From Bacteroidota bacterium (GTDB taxonomy: Bacteria; Bacteroidota; Bacteroidia; Palsa-948): a DNA stretch of 47,652 bases. The stretch covers positions 1-47,652 of the forward strand of contig PLUL01000075.1 of NCBI GenBank assembly GCA_003164895.1, given 5' to 3'. Made by a program: the position numbers and the translations under genes. The notes under the pieces are model-generated. The model had not been told where the DNA came from, did not search any database, and saw only the letters and a program-made list of their open reading frames with translations. Below are positions 1 through 9,159 of the stretch, one piece after another. Each line of letters begins with the position of its first letter. Position 1 is the stretch's first letter.

Positions 1-302
1 CTCTGAATTTCGTTGCTGTCATCTCCAAATTGCGAGATCACCTGGTTTTTCACACCCAGCATGTAATTGTGAAAAGCCCATTCTGCTTTTATCGCCAAAT
101 CGCGTGCCGTATTGTAGGCAGAAAGTGCCTGCGCTTCAGCATCGCTGGTGTTAGTATGTGTGGTTTGCAACGTAGTGCCATTCGCCACAACGTAAGCTGG
201 GTTGTTAGGCGCATAATTTGCAATTTTTTTGAGTGATGCAAACGCATCGTTGTCTGCCGTTACTTGTGCCGGTCGTAGCCGTTTTGTTTCATCTTTTGCC
301 AT
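1..302 (-). CDS. Hypothetical protein, N-terminal part (runs off left edge)
   Basis: An open frame starts at an ATG (302-300) and reads without a stop to the window edge, giving about 100 residues. It begins MAKDETKRLRPAQVTADNDA and later has RDLAIKAEWAFHNYMLGVKN followed by QFGDDSNEIQ. There is no signal peptide or membrane segment, and the visible part is rich in Ala, Asn and Thr and looks mostly helical. From memory it resembles a short, uncharacterised protein type found often in Bacteroidota genomes, but I know of no function. The start is chosen because it is the first ATG of the frame and follows a T-rich upstream stretch. Confidence 0.75.
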   Translation of the reverse strand, partial: MAKDETKRLRPAQVTADNDAFASLKKIANYAPNNPAYVVANGTTLQTTHTNTSDAEAQALSAYNTARDLAIKAEWAFHNYMLGVKNQVISQFGDDSNEIQ

Positions 303-786
303 TTTTGAGTTGTTTAATTGTTTTTGTTTTGGTTTGTATTGTTTGGTTTGTAATTTTTACTGATTTCGTTATAACAATGCAGCGTTACGCAATCACATCG
401 CATCTGCATTAACCAACGTAGATATGTTTTGTAATCATACTTCATGTGCGGAACATAACATGAGGATGTTTCTCCATAACCACGCATCTGCATAAGCCAA
501 CCTGACGATGTTTTGTCATCACCAGCCGATGTTGGAAGATAATGTGCGCTGAGCGGAATGGAATGTACCTTCTGCTTAAAGGAAGTTGATTGGGTATTGT
601 ATGCCGACAACTCGGTTCTCATTGCACAAACGCAAGTGGATTAATGCGCAAAGATGAGTCGAGTAAATGATATAAAAAATGATATTTATCAGGCGCGTTT
701 TTTTATTGCGAAGATTTGAGAAAAGCCAATGAAGTTGCGAGTTATCAGAAATTATTATTCTGATTTCAAAAAAGGCATGGTCTCGG
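303..786. other. Gene-free stretch with imperfect repeats
   Basis: This 484-bp interval separates the left-edge gene from the OmpA-family gene that ends at 787; both lie on the minus strand. I see no convincing gene. The longest frame, 314-622 minus (102 aa), is Cys/Tyr/Met-rich with a duplicated WLMQMR word, and it is explained by the nucleotide repeat at 399-437 and 483-521. No clear terminator, promoter or RNA gene was recognised. Confidence 0.6.
399..521. repeat. Imperfect direct repeat, two copies 84 bp apart
   Basis: Copies at 399-437 and 483-521 both start CGCATCTGCAT and share ATGTTTTGT near the end. Aligned without gaps over 39 positions, 31 match. The segment between them (about 455-480) carries a weaker partial third copy. 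The pattern suggests a decayed dispersed or tandem repeat, not a coding region. Confidence 0.6.
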
Positions 787-3078
787 TTATTGAATAATCA
801 CAATTTCCGTTCTGCGGTTTTTAGCTCTGCCCTCTTTGTTATCAGTACCATCGGCATTGGTGTTTGGAGCAACCGGATTATCTTTTCCATAGCCAACAAT
901 TTTCATCCTGCTTCGGCTTATTCCTTTTGAAGCAAAATATTTTGCCACAGCATTTGCTCTTAGCTTAGAGAGTGTTTTATTATAAGATGCTTTACCTTTT
1001 GAATCGGTGTAACCTGCAATTTCAAATTTAACTTGTGCGTAATCTCCTTTTAAAAGAGCAACTGCTTTATCAAGTTCAGGTAAATATTCTTTACTGATTC
1101 TGGATTTTCCAAATGCAAAAAGTACATTATTAAAAGATATTGTTGTTTTTATTGCAGTGGTAGTGGTTGCCGATGTGGTAGTTGTGGTGAAAGATTTTTC
1201 AGCAGTAGTGTTGGTATTATTTGCAGAGGCAGTTGTAGAAGAAGTTGCAGTTGCGGCAGTCGTTGTAGTTGTAGCAGCAGCAGTTGTTTTTATGGTATCT
1301 ACTTTCACCGTCATGATTGCATTTGTGTTTACACTTATTTCATTATAATTCTGCAATTTGCTTTTATCGGCTTTTGCAAGGTAATCGGAATAAGTTGAAG
1401 TTCCTGCTTCGTTTTTAATATCGAAAAAAGCATCTCTCACAATAAGCGGCTGCCCGGGCTGAATAAAAGCAAGTTCCTGATAAAGTTCGTATCTCTTGCA
1501 TTGCTTTGGCACATACACATCCAGTGATGCAGGTTCAATGCCACTTGTATTCAACGTGAATACATAATTTTTTCCATGATTTACCAGAATAGAATATCTT
1601 CCATCCTTAATTTCAAAATTTCCAACTTGTTTGCCCGATTCTTTTTCGGTAATCAGTATAGTTCCGGTAGAAATTCCAAGTGCAAGTCCGCTGATGGTGG
1701 TTGTGGGAACATCATCGCACAAATCAATCATATAAATATCCATATCCGTTGTGCTGTCTGCCGCCTGAAGTGAAGAAGAATAATAAGCGCGGTCGCTTTT
1801 ATTGGCGATGGTAAAATAAATATCATTGCCGGTTGTATTGATTGGCACTCCAAGATTTACAGGTTCAGACCAACTGCCATCCGGTTTTCGTTCTGATTTA
1901 AAAACATCAAAACCACCCATGCTGTTATGTCCCTGAGAAGAAAAATACATATTCTTTCCATCGGGAGTGATGAAAGGAGCGTCTTCATCATACTTGGTAT
2001 TAATGGGTTCACCAATATCCGTGAGCGCACCCCACGATCCATCTGTTTGTTTTTTTGCAACATAAATATCTCTTCCACCTAATCCTCCATCGCGATCGGA
2101 AACAACATACAACTCCGTGCCCGAAATAGTGAATCCGAAGAAACTTGTTTCCCATGCTTTGGAATTAATATCCGATTTTTCGTAAAGCATAGCAGGTTTT
2201 GTCCACGATCCATTCACCAAATTGCTGTAATAAAAAGTTCCCTGCTTTATTCCTTTGTAGAAATATAAAGTTTTTCCATCGGGAGCAATGCCGATCATCG
2301 CTTCGTGCTTTTCGGTATTGATGGGAGCACCGATGCTAACGCTTTCGCCCCATCCGTTCTTACCTAATTTAGAAACGTAAATGTCTTCAAAGTATTTATC
2401 ATCCCAATCTATTTTTCCACCAGTAGTTCCTTCGCGACGGGTTGTAAAATACATTACAGAATCATTGGCAGATAATACCGCGCCGTAATCATCATAATTA
2501 CTATTTACTCCTTTACCGGTATTCAAAATCTGAAACGTATGAGTTTTTCCGTTAAGCGTAAGTTTATCAACTGGGGTTTGAATAAGTTTTTTTCCGTTGT
2601 CGCACATCGCTATGCGGTGTTTGATATCGTCTTTCAATTCTTTTTCTTCTTCAGGTAATAAATCCGTTCCAAATTTTTCGAGAAGATAAAGATATGTCTT
2701 ATAGTTTTTTTGCGCCTCATCGAACTTGTTGGACAAATGATATGAATTTGCCAGATAAAAATATGCTTCGCCAATTGTATCTTTAGAATCCCTTATCGCC
2801 CGTTCAAAAAACGGAATTGATTTTGGCTGAAGATAATTGTTATATAAAGTAAGTGCCTGCTCATAATTGTACACAGGATTTGCGGAATCCATTTTCAGCA
2901 ATTCGGTATATTTTTCTGTAGCAGTTGTATAGTTTCTGTAATTATAATTTTTCCTCGCGGAACTTAGAATTTTCTTTGCTTCCTTATTTGAAAATTTACC
3001 AAAAGATTTTTGATCTTGAGAAAATGAAGAAGTACCCAGAGCTAAAAAAAATAAAATAACTATTTTGACGATTTTCAT
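787..3078 (-). CDS. TPR / PD40 propeller / OmpA-like outer-envelope protein (PorE-like)
   Basis: A 763-residue exported protein. Residues 1-20 form a signal peptide ending near SFSQ. TPR-like helices follow (about 25-130), then PD40/WD40-like propeller repeats (about 190-450) with recurring words such as PDGKNMYFSS, then a small beta-sandwich segment. A Thr/Ala-rich linker (about 595-650) leads to a C-terminal OmpA peptidoglycan-binding domain. That domain contains AGYTDSKGKASYN, then LRANAVAKYF, then NRRTEIVI, so the Asp and Arg that normally bind diaminopimelate are present. This architecture is shared with PorE of the type IX secretion system and with many Bacteroidota paralogues. A role tying an outer-membrane complex to peptidoglycan is inferred; the exact partner is unknown. 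A relative lies at 4351-6333. Confidence 0.88.
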   Translation of the reverse strand: MKIVKIVILFFLALGTSSFSQDQKSFGKFSNKEAKKILSSARKNYNYRNYTTATEKYTELLKMDSANPVYNYEQALTLYNNYLQPKSIPFFERAIRDSKDTIGEAYFYLANSYHLSNKFDEAQKNYKTYLYLLEKFGTDLLPEEEKELKDDIKHRIAMCDNGKKLIQTPVDKLTLNGKTHTFQILNTGKGVNSNYDDYGAVLSANDSVMYFTTRREGTTGGKIDWDDKYFEDIYVSKLGKNGWGESVSIGAPINTEKHEAMIGIAPDGKTLYFYKGIKQGTFYYSNLVNGSWTKPAMLYEKSDINSKAWETSFFGFTISGTELYVVSDRDGGLGGRDIYVAKKQTDGSWGALTDIGEPINTKYDEDAPFITPDGKNMYFSSQGHNSMGGFDVFKSERKPDGSWSEPVNLGVPINTTGNDIYFTIANKSDRAYYSSSLQAADSTTDMDIYMIDLCDDVPTTTISGLALGISTGTILITEKESGKQVGNFEIKDGRYSILVNHGKNYVFTLNTSGIEPASLDVYVPKQCKRYELYQELAFIQPGQPLIVRDAFFDIKNEAGTSTYSDYLAKADKSKLQNYNEISVNTNAIMTVKVDTIKTTAAATTTTTAATATSSTTASANNTNTTAEKSFTTTTTSATTTTAIKTTISFNNVLFAFGKSRISKEYLPELDKAVALLKGDYAQVKFEIAGYTDSKGKASYNKTLSKLRANAVAKYFASKGISRSRMKIVGYGKDNPVAPNTNADGTDNKEGRAKNRRTEIVIIQ

Positions 3079-3143
3079 TTAAGAATTCATGCTAATGCTT
3101 ACAAAAGTAAAAATATATCAAAAGCAATATGAATGCAATGAGA

Positions 3144-4328
3144 TTAATCAGCTTTAAAAAAGTCAAGCTGAGAAAACCGAATAAGATGAATATTCGTATA
3201 GTAATAATTCAAAATTTTTGTGTAAGAATATCCAATGTCCGCCATGCGTTTTGCACCTTCCTGACAAAGTCCAACTCCATGCCCGAATCCTCTTCCCCTG
3301 AAAACCACGTCGTTACCTTCTTCCCGAATCGTAAAAAAAGTTGATTTAAGTTTCATGTCCTCACGAACAAATTTCAGAGGAATAAAAAAATCATCATTCA
3401 CTAAATAAATTTTTCGGTACGGCTGATCAAAATTCAACACTTTGTTCACAAGCAACGGGTCGCTCACCGGAAACCCATATTTCGTTTTAACATAATCCAA
3501 CCATAAATCTTTCGGAATCTTTTTTTCCCACACTGCATCTAATTTATGAATACAAAATGTATCCTTGATCGAACGTAAACAAGAAACCGATTTCGACCAC
3601 ACATCTTCCGAGTTCATTGTCTGTCCTCCGCAATTTGAATAAAATGCCGCTGTGATAATCCGTGCGCTGTCATCCACAATAATATATTCTGAAGTTTCAA
3701 ATGCCGCCTGATAAATATTTTGACTGAACGTTTTTCCTTTAAACACCTGACAATGCACTTCATCACACAACTGAAATCCTTCATCTTCGTGTCTGCGCCA
3801 ATTACCGAGCGCATACGTGCGGCAAACAATGGTTTGCATTTTATTATACTCGGGTGGATTATTTGTACCCACTTCCCACTGAACCACTCCCGCTACATAT
3901 TTTTCTATATCCACTTTATTAATTATTCGGAGAGATTTAGACAGAGCCGAAATCTGAAGCTCATCGTCATAGGTTCTAACTTTATAATCCGGCTGAACAG
4001 ATTTTATTTTAAAACTTGAAGATGGAGATTGAGGAACAAATCGCACGGTGCGAAATTTTTTTGTGTAATTGGGCTTCTGCAGAATTACAGAATCTCCAGA
4101 AAGTGAAACTGAAATGAAAGAAATTTTATCTACTTCAAAAAGTTTGGTACTGTCGCCATAAACGCTGTACTCGCCCGAAACATGAAAAAAATTTATAGAT
4201 GAAATATTATAACTGGCAAAAAGACGAATGAGTATTGTTTGTTGTTTATCGGTTGTTGATTGTGCAGTTACAACAAATGCTTGGCAATCAATAAACAAAA
4301 AAATAAAAAAGAAAAATATTCTTTTCAT
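3144..4328 (-). CDS. SpoIID/LytB-domain exported protein
   Basis: A 394-residue protein from the ATG at 4328; a TTG four codons upstream is less likely because the signal peptide starts MKRIFFFFIFLF. The SpoIID domain fills the middle and C-terminus. IEKYVAGVVQWEVGTNNPPE carries the Glu matching the SpoIID catalytic acid, QTIVCRTYAL follows, then FYSNCGGQTMNSEDVW, and GRGFGHGVGLCQEGAKRMA near the end is the family signature. SpoIID proteins are lytic transglycosylases acting on peptidoglycan strands lacking peptide stems. In non-sporulating Bacteroidota the role is likely cell-wall remodelling. It sits 22 nt after one OmpA-type gene and 65 nt before another, both predicted peptidoglycan-binding, so a shared envelope role is plausible. 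Confidence 0.88.
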   Translation of the reverse strand: MKRIFFFFIFLFIDCQAFVVTAQSTTDKQQTILIRLFASYNISSINFFHVSGEYSVYGDSTKLFEVDKISFISVSLSGDSVILQKPNYTKKFRTVRFVPQSPSSSFKIKSVQPDYKVRTYDDELQISALSKSLRIINKVDIEKYVAGVVQWEVGTNNPPEYNKMQTIVCRTYALGNWRRHEDEGFQLCDEVHCQVFKGKTFSQNIYQAAFETSEYIIVDDSARIITAAFYSNCGGQTMNSEDVWSKSVSCLRSIKDTFCIHKLDAVWEKKIPKDLWLDYVKTKYGFPVSDPLLVNKVLNFDQPYRKIYLVNDDFFIPLKFVREDMKLKSTFFTIREEGNDVVFRGRGFGHGVGLCQEGAKRMADIGYSYTKILNYYYTNIHLIRFSQLDFFKAD

Positions 4329-4350
4329 AAATGACGGCAAAGATGGGGAA

Positions 4351-6333
4351 TTACTTTGAAATAACTTTAAACTCGGTTCTCCGGTTCATCTGGCGGTGTT
4401 CATCGGAATCATTGGCGACAACGGGCTTTGAATCTCCGTAACCTTTAAACGTTAATCGTTCTTTTGCAATTCCATTTGAAACTAAATATTCCAAAACAGA
4501 TTTCGAGCGGTTCTCAGAAAGAATTTGATTTAACTTTTTTTCTCCGATGTTATCAGTATGTCCGCTGATCTCGATTTTCAGAGTTGGATTTTTATTCAGG
4601 AAATCAACGAGTTTATTCAATTCGCTTTTTGATTCATCTTTTAAATCGAATTTATTTGTCTCGAAGAAAACATTTCGCAAAACCACAATCGAATCTTTTG
4701 TGATGGGCGAAAGCGGAATGCTTAATGCAAATGGTTGGCAATCTTTCTTCTCCACCATAGCGAAATTTTCTGAATGAAAAAGATATCCTGTTTTGGAAGT
4801 GTTGAACGCATAATTCTTATTCACAGGAAGACAAATAAAAAATTCTCCATTCGTTTTATTTGAAACCCATTTCACAACCGAATTTCCGGTTTGCAAATCC
4901 ACCACATCCACATCGGCTTCAAGAGGAAGTTTTGTTGCCGCGTCATAAATTTTTCCTTTCACATAAATAGTTTTTCCAGGCTGAGCGGCTTCATATAAAT
5001 CAAAAGTATAAATGTCAAGTCCGCCATATCCACCAGGACGGTCGGAGGCGAAATAGGCAATCTTTCCATCACGGGAAACAAGCAAACTGTTTTCGTCATT
5101 AAAAGTATTTATCGGATAACCCAGATTTATCGGTTCGCCCCATTCACCGTTCGGCTTTCTGCGCGACATAAAAATGTCCAGCCCGCCCAATCCGGGATGT
5201 CCATCGGAAGAAAAATATATAGTTTGATTATCCGGATGAATAAAAACAGATTCTTCATTTCCTTTTGTATTGATCACATCGCTCAACCGAACTGCTTTCC
5301 CGAATTGCCCTTTCTCATCCATCACTGACATATAAATGTCTGGATTTTGAACTTCCATTGAGTGGGGTACTCTCTTACCTCTGATAAAATACAACGTCTT
5401 TCCATCGGAAGAAAAACTTGGCTGAGTTTCCCAATCAAAAGTATTCACCCCGGGTCCAATATTTTTGGGTTTCCCCCAATCATTTCCTTCTTTAATAGAA
5501 TAAAAAATATCGCAGCTTCCATATCCTTTGCGACCTAATCCGTAATCGTGCCCGCCTGCACCTTCTGCCATTTCTTCGGAGACAACAAAAAATAACATAT
5601 TACCATCGGCAGAAAGCGAAGGTGCTCCTTCATTGCGCTCTGTATTTATTTTCGGACCAATGCTGTATGCCGTTCCCCATTTACCATCAACTTTGTTGCT
5701 CACGTAAAAATCTTCCTGCCAGCCGGTAGGATTACTTTTTGTAGGCAACTGCCGAGTAAATAAAAAAGTTTGCTCATCGGCAGTCATGCATGGAAAATAT
5801 TCATCGTATTTGGAATTAAGTCCTTGTCCGGCATTCACAGGTTTGAACGGAATAGGATTTTCCATGGCAGAAATTGCAAAATCACAATTGCGAATCCATT
5901 GTTCCGCATCTAAATTTATTTTTTTGTTATCGGAAGGATTGCGCAAAAACCTGACAAAATCTTGTTTAGCATCTTTATAATTTCCAAGTATAATCTGAAA
6001 TTTAGCCAAAGAAAAATAATTCATCGAAGAGAAATCAGGATTGATTCCAATTGCCTTTTTCATTTCCTCAACTGCTTTCTCCGGTTGTTTCATATCGCTA
6101 TAAATCCATGCAAGCATTGCATGCGCTTCAATAAATAAATCATCTTTTTCAATTGCCGCAAGCAAAGACTTCTTTGCGTTTTCACCATCCTTTTTATTAG
6201 AAAACTGCACAGCTTCTTCGTAATATTTGATTGCTTTTTTATTTTTAGAAGAATAGTTTTGCTGCGCGAAAGACAAAGAAAAAGCAGAAAGTAGCAAGCA
6301 ACAAGTAGCAATTATTTTAAAAAGTGCCTTCAT
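4351..6333 (-). CDS. TPR / PD40 propeller / OmpA-like outer-envelope protein
   Basis: A 660-residue exported protein. A signal peptide (1-23, ending SFAQ) precedes TPR-like repeats (about 28-150) and a PD40 propeller (about 165-450) with blades such as SFSSDGKTLYFIRG and HPDNQTIYFSSDGHPGLGG. A carboxypeptidase-regulatory-like sandwich (about 455-545) and a C-terminal OmpA domain follow. The OmpA core ISGHTDNIGEKKLNQ and MNRRTEFKVI keep the usual peptidoglycan-binding residues. It shares its whole domain order with the protein at 787-3078, but lacks the Thr-rich linker. It starts 6 nt after the queE stop and is followed 22 nt later by the SpoIID gene, so cotranscription is likely. Membership of the PorE/PD40-OmpA group is clear; the specific function is not. 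Confidence 0.88.
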   Translation of the reverse strand: MKALFKIIATCCLLLSAFSLSFAQQNYSSKNKKAIKYYEEAVQFSNKKDGENAKKSLLAAIEKDDLFIEAHAMLAWIYSDMKQPEKAVEEMKKAIGINPDFSSMNYFSLAKFQIILGNYKDAKQDFVRFLRNPSDNKKINLDAEQWIRNCDFAISAMENPIPFKPVNAGQGLNSKYDEYFPCMTADEQTFLFTRQLPTKSNPTGWQEDFYVSNKVDGKWGTAYSIGPKINTERNEGAPSLSADGNMLFFVVSEEMAEGAGGHDYGLGRKGYGSCDIFYSIKEGNDWGKPKNIGPGVNTFDWETQPSFSSDGKTLYFIRGKRVPHSMEVQNPDIYMSVMDEKGQFGKAVRLSDVINTKGNEESVFIHPDNQTIYFSSDGHPGLGGLDIFMSRRKPNGEWGEPINLGYPINTFNDENSLLVSRDGKIAYFASDRPGGYGGLDIYTFDLYEAAQPGKTIYVKGKIYDAATKLPLEADVDVVDLQTGNSVVKWVSNKTNGEFFICLPVNKNYAFNTSKTGYLFHSENFAMVEKKDCQPFALSIPLSPITKDSIVVLRNVFFETNKFDLKDESKSELNKLVDFLNKNPTLKIEISGHTDNIGEKKLNQILSENRSKSVLEYLVSNGIAKERLTFKGYGDSKPVVANDSDEHRQMNRRTEFKVISK

Positions 6334-6339
6334 ATAATT

Positions 6340-7017
6340 CTATGGAATCCCAATGTATTTATGCGTTTGTAAAGATATTCTCCACTTCGGATTTTGCTGA
6401 ACATAATCAACAATCAATGAAAGCATTTCATTGCGCTTGCTCCATTCCGGCTGTAAAAATAAATGAATGGATGTTGGATGTTGGACGTTGGATGTTGGGT
6501 TACCATTTTCCATTTTTGTTGCATTCTCTTCCGCCCAGCGAAAATCATCTATATTATAAACAATCACTTTCAACTCATTTGCTTTAGAAAAATTTTCTTC
6601 CAATGGCGGCATAGTTTTTTTAGGAGAAAGACAAATCCAATCCCATTCACCGGTGATTTTGTACGCGCCCGAAGTTTCCAAAAATGTTTGAATATTTTTT
6701 TTCTTCAATTCATGTGTAAGATAAGTAAGATCAGAAATACAAGGCTCACCTCCTGTTACAACTACTGCTTTGGCAGGAAATTTTTCTGCATTCTCTATAA
6801 TTTTTTTTGTTTCTGTCAGCGGATGTATGCTTGCATCCCAACTTTCTTTCACATCGCACCAATGGCAACCCACATCGCATCCTCCTATGCGGACAAAATA
6901 AGCCGGCTTACCTGAATGAAATCCTTCTCCCTGAATAGTATAAAATTCTTCCATCAAAGGAAGCATCTCTCCTTTTTCTACTTCATTCTTTACAACTGTT
7001 TTCTCAAGGCTTTTCAT
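6340..7017 (-). CDS. queE: 7-carboxy-7-deazaguanine synthase QueE
   Basis: A 225-residue radical-SAM enzyme predicted to convert 6-carboxy-tetrahydropterin to 7-carboxy-7-deazaguanine in queuosine/7-deazaguanine synthesis. The N-terminal EEFYTIQGEGFHSGKPAYFV is the QueE signature. The [4Fe-4S] cluster Cys are C47, C51 and C54 (CDVGCHWC, the CX3CX2C form), and VVVTGGEPC carries the SAM-binding GGEP. The C-terminal LFLQPEW and ISLQTHKYIGIP also match the family. Residues about 173-184 (PTSNVQHPTS region) are encoded by a TTGGATG-type repeat and look like an in-frame insertion in a surface loop. Other queuosine genes are not in the window. Confidence 0.92.
   Translation of the reverse strand: MKSLEKTVVKNEVEKGEMLPLMEEFYTIQGEGFHSGKPAYFVRIGGCDVGCHWCDVKESWDASIHPLTETKKIIENAEKFPAKAVVVTGGEPCISDLTYLTHELKKKNIQTFLETSGAYKITGEWDWICLSPKKTMPPLEENFSKANELKVIVYNIDDFRWAEENATKMENGNPTSNVQHPTSIHLFLQPEWSKRNEMLSLIVDYVQQNPKWRISLQTHKYIGIP
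6465..6500. repeat. Short tandem repeat inside queE
   Basis: On the plus strand the words ATGGATGTTGG, ATGTTGGACG and TTGGATGTTGGG follow one another, so a 7-8 bp word TGGATGT/TGGACGT occurs about four times. It lies wholly within queE and contributes the extra residues around 173-184 without breaking the frame. Words of this type recur as intergenic low-complexity repeats in uncultivated bacteria, from memory. Confidence 0.8.
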
Positions 7018-7082
7018 CTTGGGGTAAAGTTAGGGATTTCCTAATGTTCGCATACAGATATAATTTCTAATTTTATCATCCC

Positions 7083-9155
7083 ATGAAAAAAACAGGAACA
7101 TTTTTACTTTTCCTTTTTTTATTTTCTTCCATCCGTTTTTTTGCTCAGGAAAAATCTTTTCCGGAAATTGATTCTCTTCTTTCTAAAAGCGAACGGTTTC
7201 TAAAAACAAAAACTGATACTGCATTGAAATATGCTTTCATGGCTGCCGAGTTCAGCCATAGAAATAAATCTGACTTTTATCTGGCGAAATCTTTTATCGC
7301 AATTGGAGACGCATTTTATAAATCGGATGACGTAGAAAAAGAAATTCAGTATTATCAGAAAGCAAACGATGCAGCCGCAAACACTTCGGATAAAAAATTA
7401 AAAATACAAACTGCCATCGGTCTTGCAGAAGTATTATTCGTGAGCAAGGGAAATTATGATGATGCTTTTTTAATATTTCAGAAGGCAAAAACAATGATTG
7501 AAACAACCAGCGATACGGATTTGCTTTATAAAATCTATGTCTTTCAAGGAAACATATTTAAATCTCCTGAAAAAAGAAATTTAGATTCATCTGAAAATTA
7601 TTTTAACAAAGCACTCGCCATTGCATTAACAAAAAAAGACACTGCTGAAATAGCGGATACTTATACCAATTTCAGTGAAATTTATTATCAAAAAAACCAA
7701 TTGGACGAAGCCATGAAATGTTTGAACAAAGCCCAGGAACTTTATGGAAAAACAAACGACATCGAGAAGCTGGCAATCACCTATAAAAACATTGGTAATA
7801 TTTATTGGAAAACAAAAGAAAACAAAAAATCAACTGAATATTATGCAAAAGCATACGACATATATAAAAAAACAAACAGCACATCGGGCACTTCCGTTGC
7901 CGCATGCGACCTCGCCTATATGTACGCAATGGATAAACGAAAAGACTTATTCGATAAATATGCTGACGAGTCATATTCTCTTGCACAAAAATCAAAAGTA
8001 TGGAGGGTAATACAATATTCCGCAGGTTGGTTGAGCGAAGCATACGAACTAATTGGCAATGACAAAAAAGCATTGTTTTATCAGAAAGCGCTTTTATCTA
8101 TTCATGACAGCATCAATAACCGAAGCCGAATTGAAAAAAGCGAACGAGAACAATTACAAGGAGGTTTTGAAGAAAAAATCAGAAGCATAAAATTGGAAGA
8201 AGAAAAACAACAAGCAATTGAAGATGAAAAAGCACACAATCAAAAAATAATCAGAAACATTCTCATTGCCGGATTTATTATTTCATTTATTCTTCTTCTA
8301 TTGGCATATAACAGTTATGTTGCAAAGAAAAAAGCAAACCTCATTATTACGCAGCAAAAACAGGAAGTGGAAAAGCAAAAAATAAAAATCGAAGAAAAGA
8401 ATAAAGAGATAACCGACAGCATCAACTACGCAAAATTCATTCAGCAATCCATTCTTCCCGATCCGAAAGAAATTATGAAAATATTTCCGAACTCGTTTGG
8501 ATTATACAAACCAAAAGCTGTGGTGAGTGGAGATTTTTACTGGTTCAAAAAAAAGAGTGACATCGGAATGATTGCCGCTGCAGATTGCACCGGTCATGGA
8601 GTTCCGGGTGCGCTAATGAGCATGATCGGAATTGATAAATTAAATCATGCGACTGCAAATAATCTTACCGATCCTTCGGAAATTCTTTCATTTGTAAATA
8701 CGGAAATAAAAAACACATTAAAACAAAATGAAGGAACACAAATATCCAGAGATGGGATGGACATAGCACTTTGCTGTTTTGATTTCTCAAAAAACAGTTT
8801 AAGATTTGCTGGCGCTAACCGTCCGTTATGGATATTTCGCGAAGGAAAACTTTTAGAATATAAACCGACCAAATCTGCCATCGGAGGTTTTACTACTACC
8901 GATCAACAATTTATCACGCATGAAATTGCTTTGCAGAAAAATGATTCCATTTATATTTTTTCTGATGGATATGCTGACCAGTTTGGCGGAGGCAAAGGAA
9001 AAAAACTGATGACAAAAAACTTTAAAGAACTTTTACTTTCCATTCAGAATATGCCGATTCTTGAGCAGGAAAAATATCTGGATGAAAAATTCAAATCCTG
9101 GCAAGGAGATTTTGAACAGGTGGATGATATTCTTGTAATTGGAATTAGAATATAA
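7083..9155 (+). CDS. Membrane TPR protein with SpoIIE-type PP2C phosphatase domain
   Basis: A 690-residue signalling protein. A signal peptide (1-22, ending RFFAQ) and a TPR array (about 30-350) place the sensor part outside the cytoplasm. A membrane segment (about 390-412, IRNILIAGFIISFILLLLAY) and a coiled coil (about 415-450) lead to the cytoplasmic phosphatase. The phosphatase keeps the metal-binding acidic motifs: VVSGDFYWF, AADCTGHGVPGALMSM, IYIFSDGYADQFGG and QVDDILVIGI. SpoIIE-type PP2Cs dephosphorylate anti-sigma-antagonist or SiaC-like proteins. The cognate kinase and substrate are not adjacent; a SiaC-type protein lies at 35518-35892, and a link is only a guess. It is divergent from queE with a 65-bp gap. 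Confidence 0.9.
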   Translation: MKKTGTFLLFLFLFSSIRFFAQEKSFPEIDSLLSKSERFLKTKTDTALKYAFMAAEFSHRNKSDFYLAKSFIAIGDAFYKSDDVEKEIQYYQKANDAAANTSDKKLKIQTAIGLAEVLFVSKGNYDDAFLIFQKAKTMIETTSDTDLLYKIYVFQGNIFKSPEKRNLDSSENYFNKALAIALTKKDTAEIADTYTNFSEIYYQKNQLDEAMKCLNKAQELYGKTNDIEKLAITYKNIGNIYWKTKENKKSTEYYAKAYDIYKKTNSTSGTSVAACDLAYMYAMDKRKDLFDKYADESYSLAQKSKVWRVIQYSAGWLSEAYELIGNDKKALFYQKALLSIHDSINNRSRIEKSEREQLQGGFEEKIRSIKLEEEKQQAIEDEKAHNQKIIRNILIAGFIISFILLLLAYNSYVAKKKANLIITQQKQEVEKQKIKIEEKNKEITDSINYAKFIQQSILPDPKEIMKIFPNSFGLYKPKAVVSGDFYWFKKKSDIGMIAAADCTGHGVPGALMSMIGIDKLNHATANNLTDPSEILSFVNTEIKNTLKQNEGTQISRDGMDIALCCFDFSKNSLRFAGANRPLWIFREGKLLEYKPTKSAIGGFTTTDQQFITHEIALQKNDSIYIFSDGYADQFGGGKGKKLMTKNFKELLLSIQNMPILEQEKYLDEKFKSWQGDFEQVDDILVIGIRI

Positions 9156-9159
9156 AAAA

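Noticed and set aside
314-622. 102-residue minus-strand open frame with an ATG start
   Set aside because: It is Cys/Tyr-rich with a duplicated WLMQMR word created by the nucleotide repeat at 399-521, has no leader or family, and looks non-coding.
1157-1348. Val/Ala-only plus-strand open frame
   Set aside because: It is the antisense shadow of the Thr/Ala-rich linker of the OmpA-family gene.
6324-6915. Plus-strand frames with WMLDVG words
   Set aside because: They are antisense to queE; the words come from the TTGGATG repeat inside that gene.
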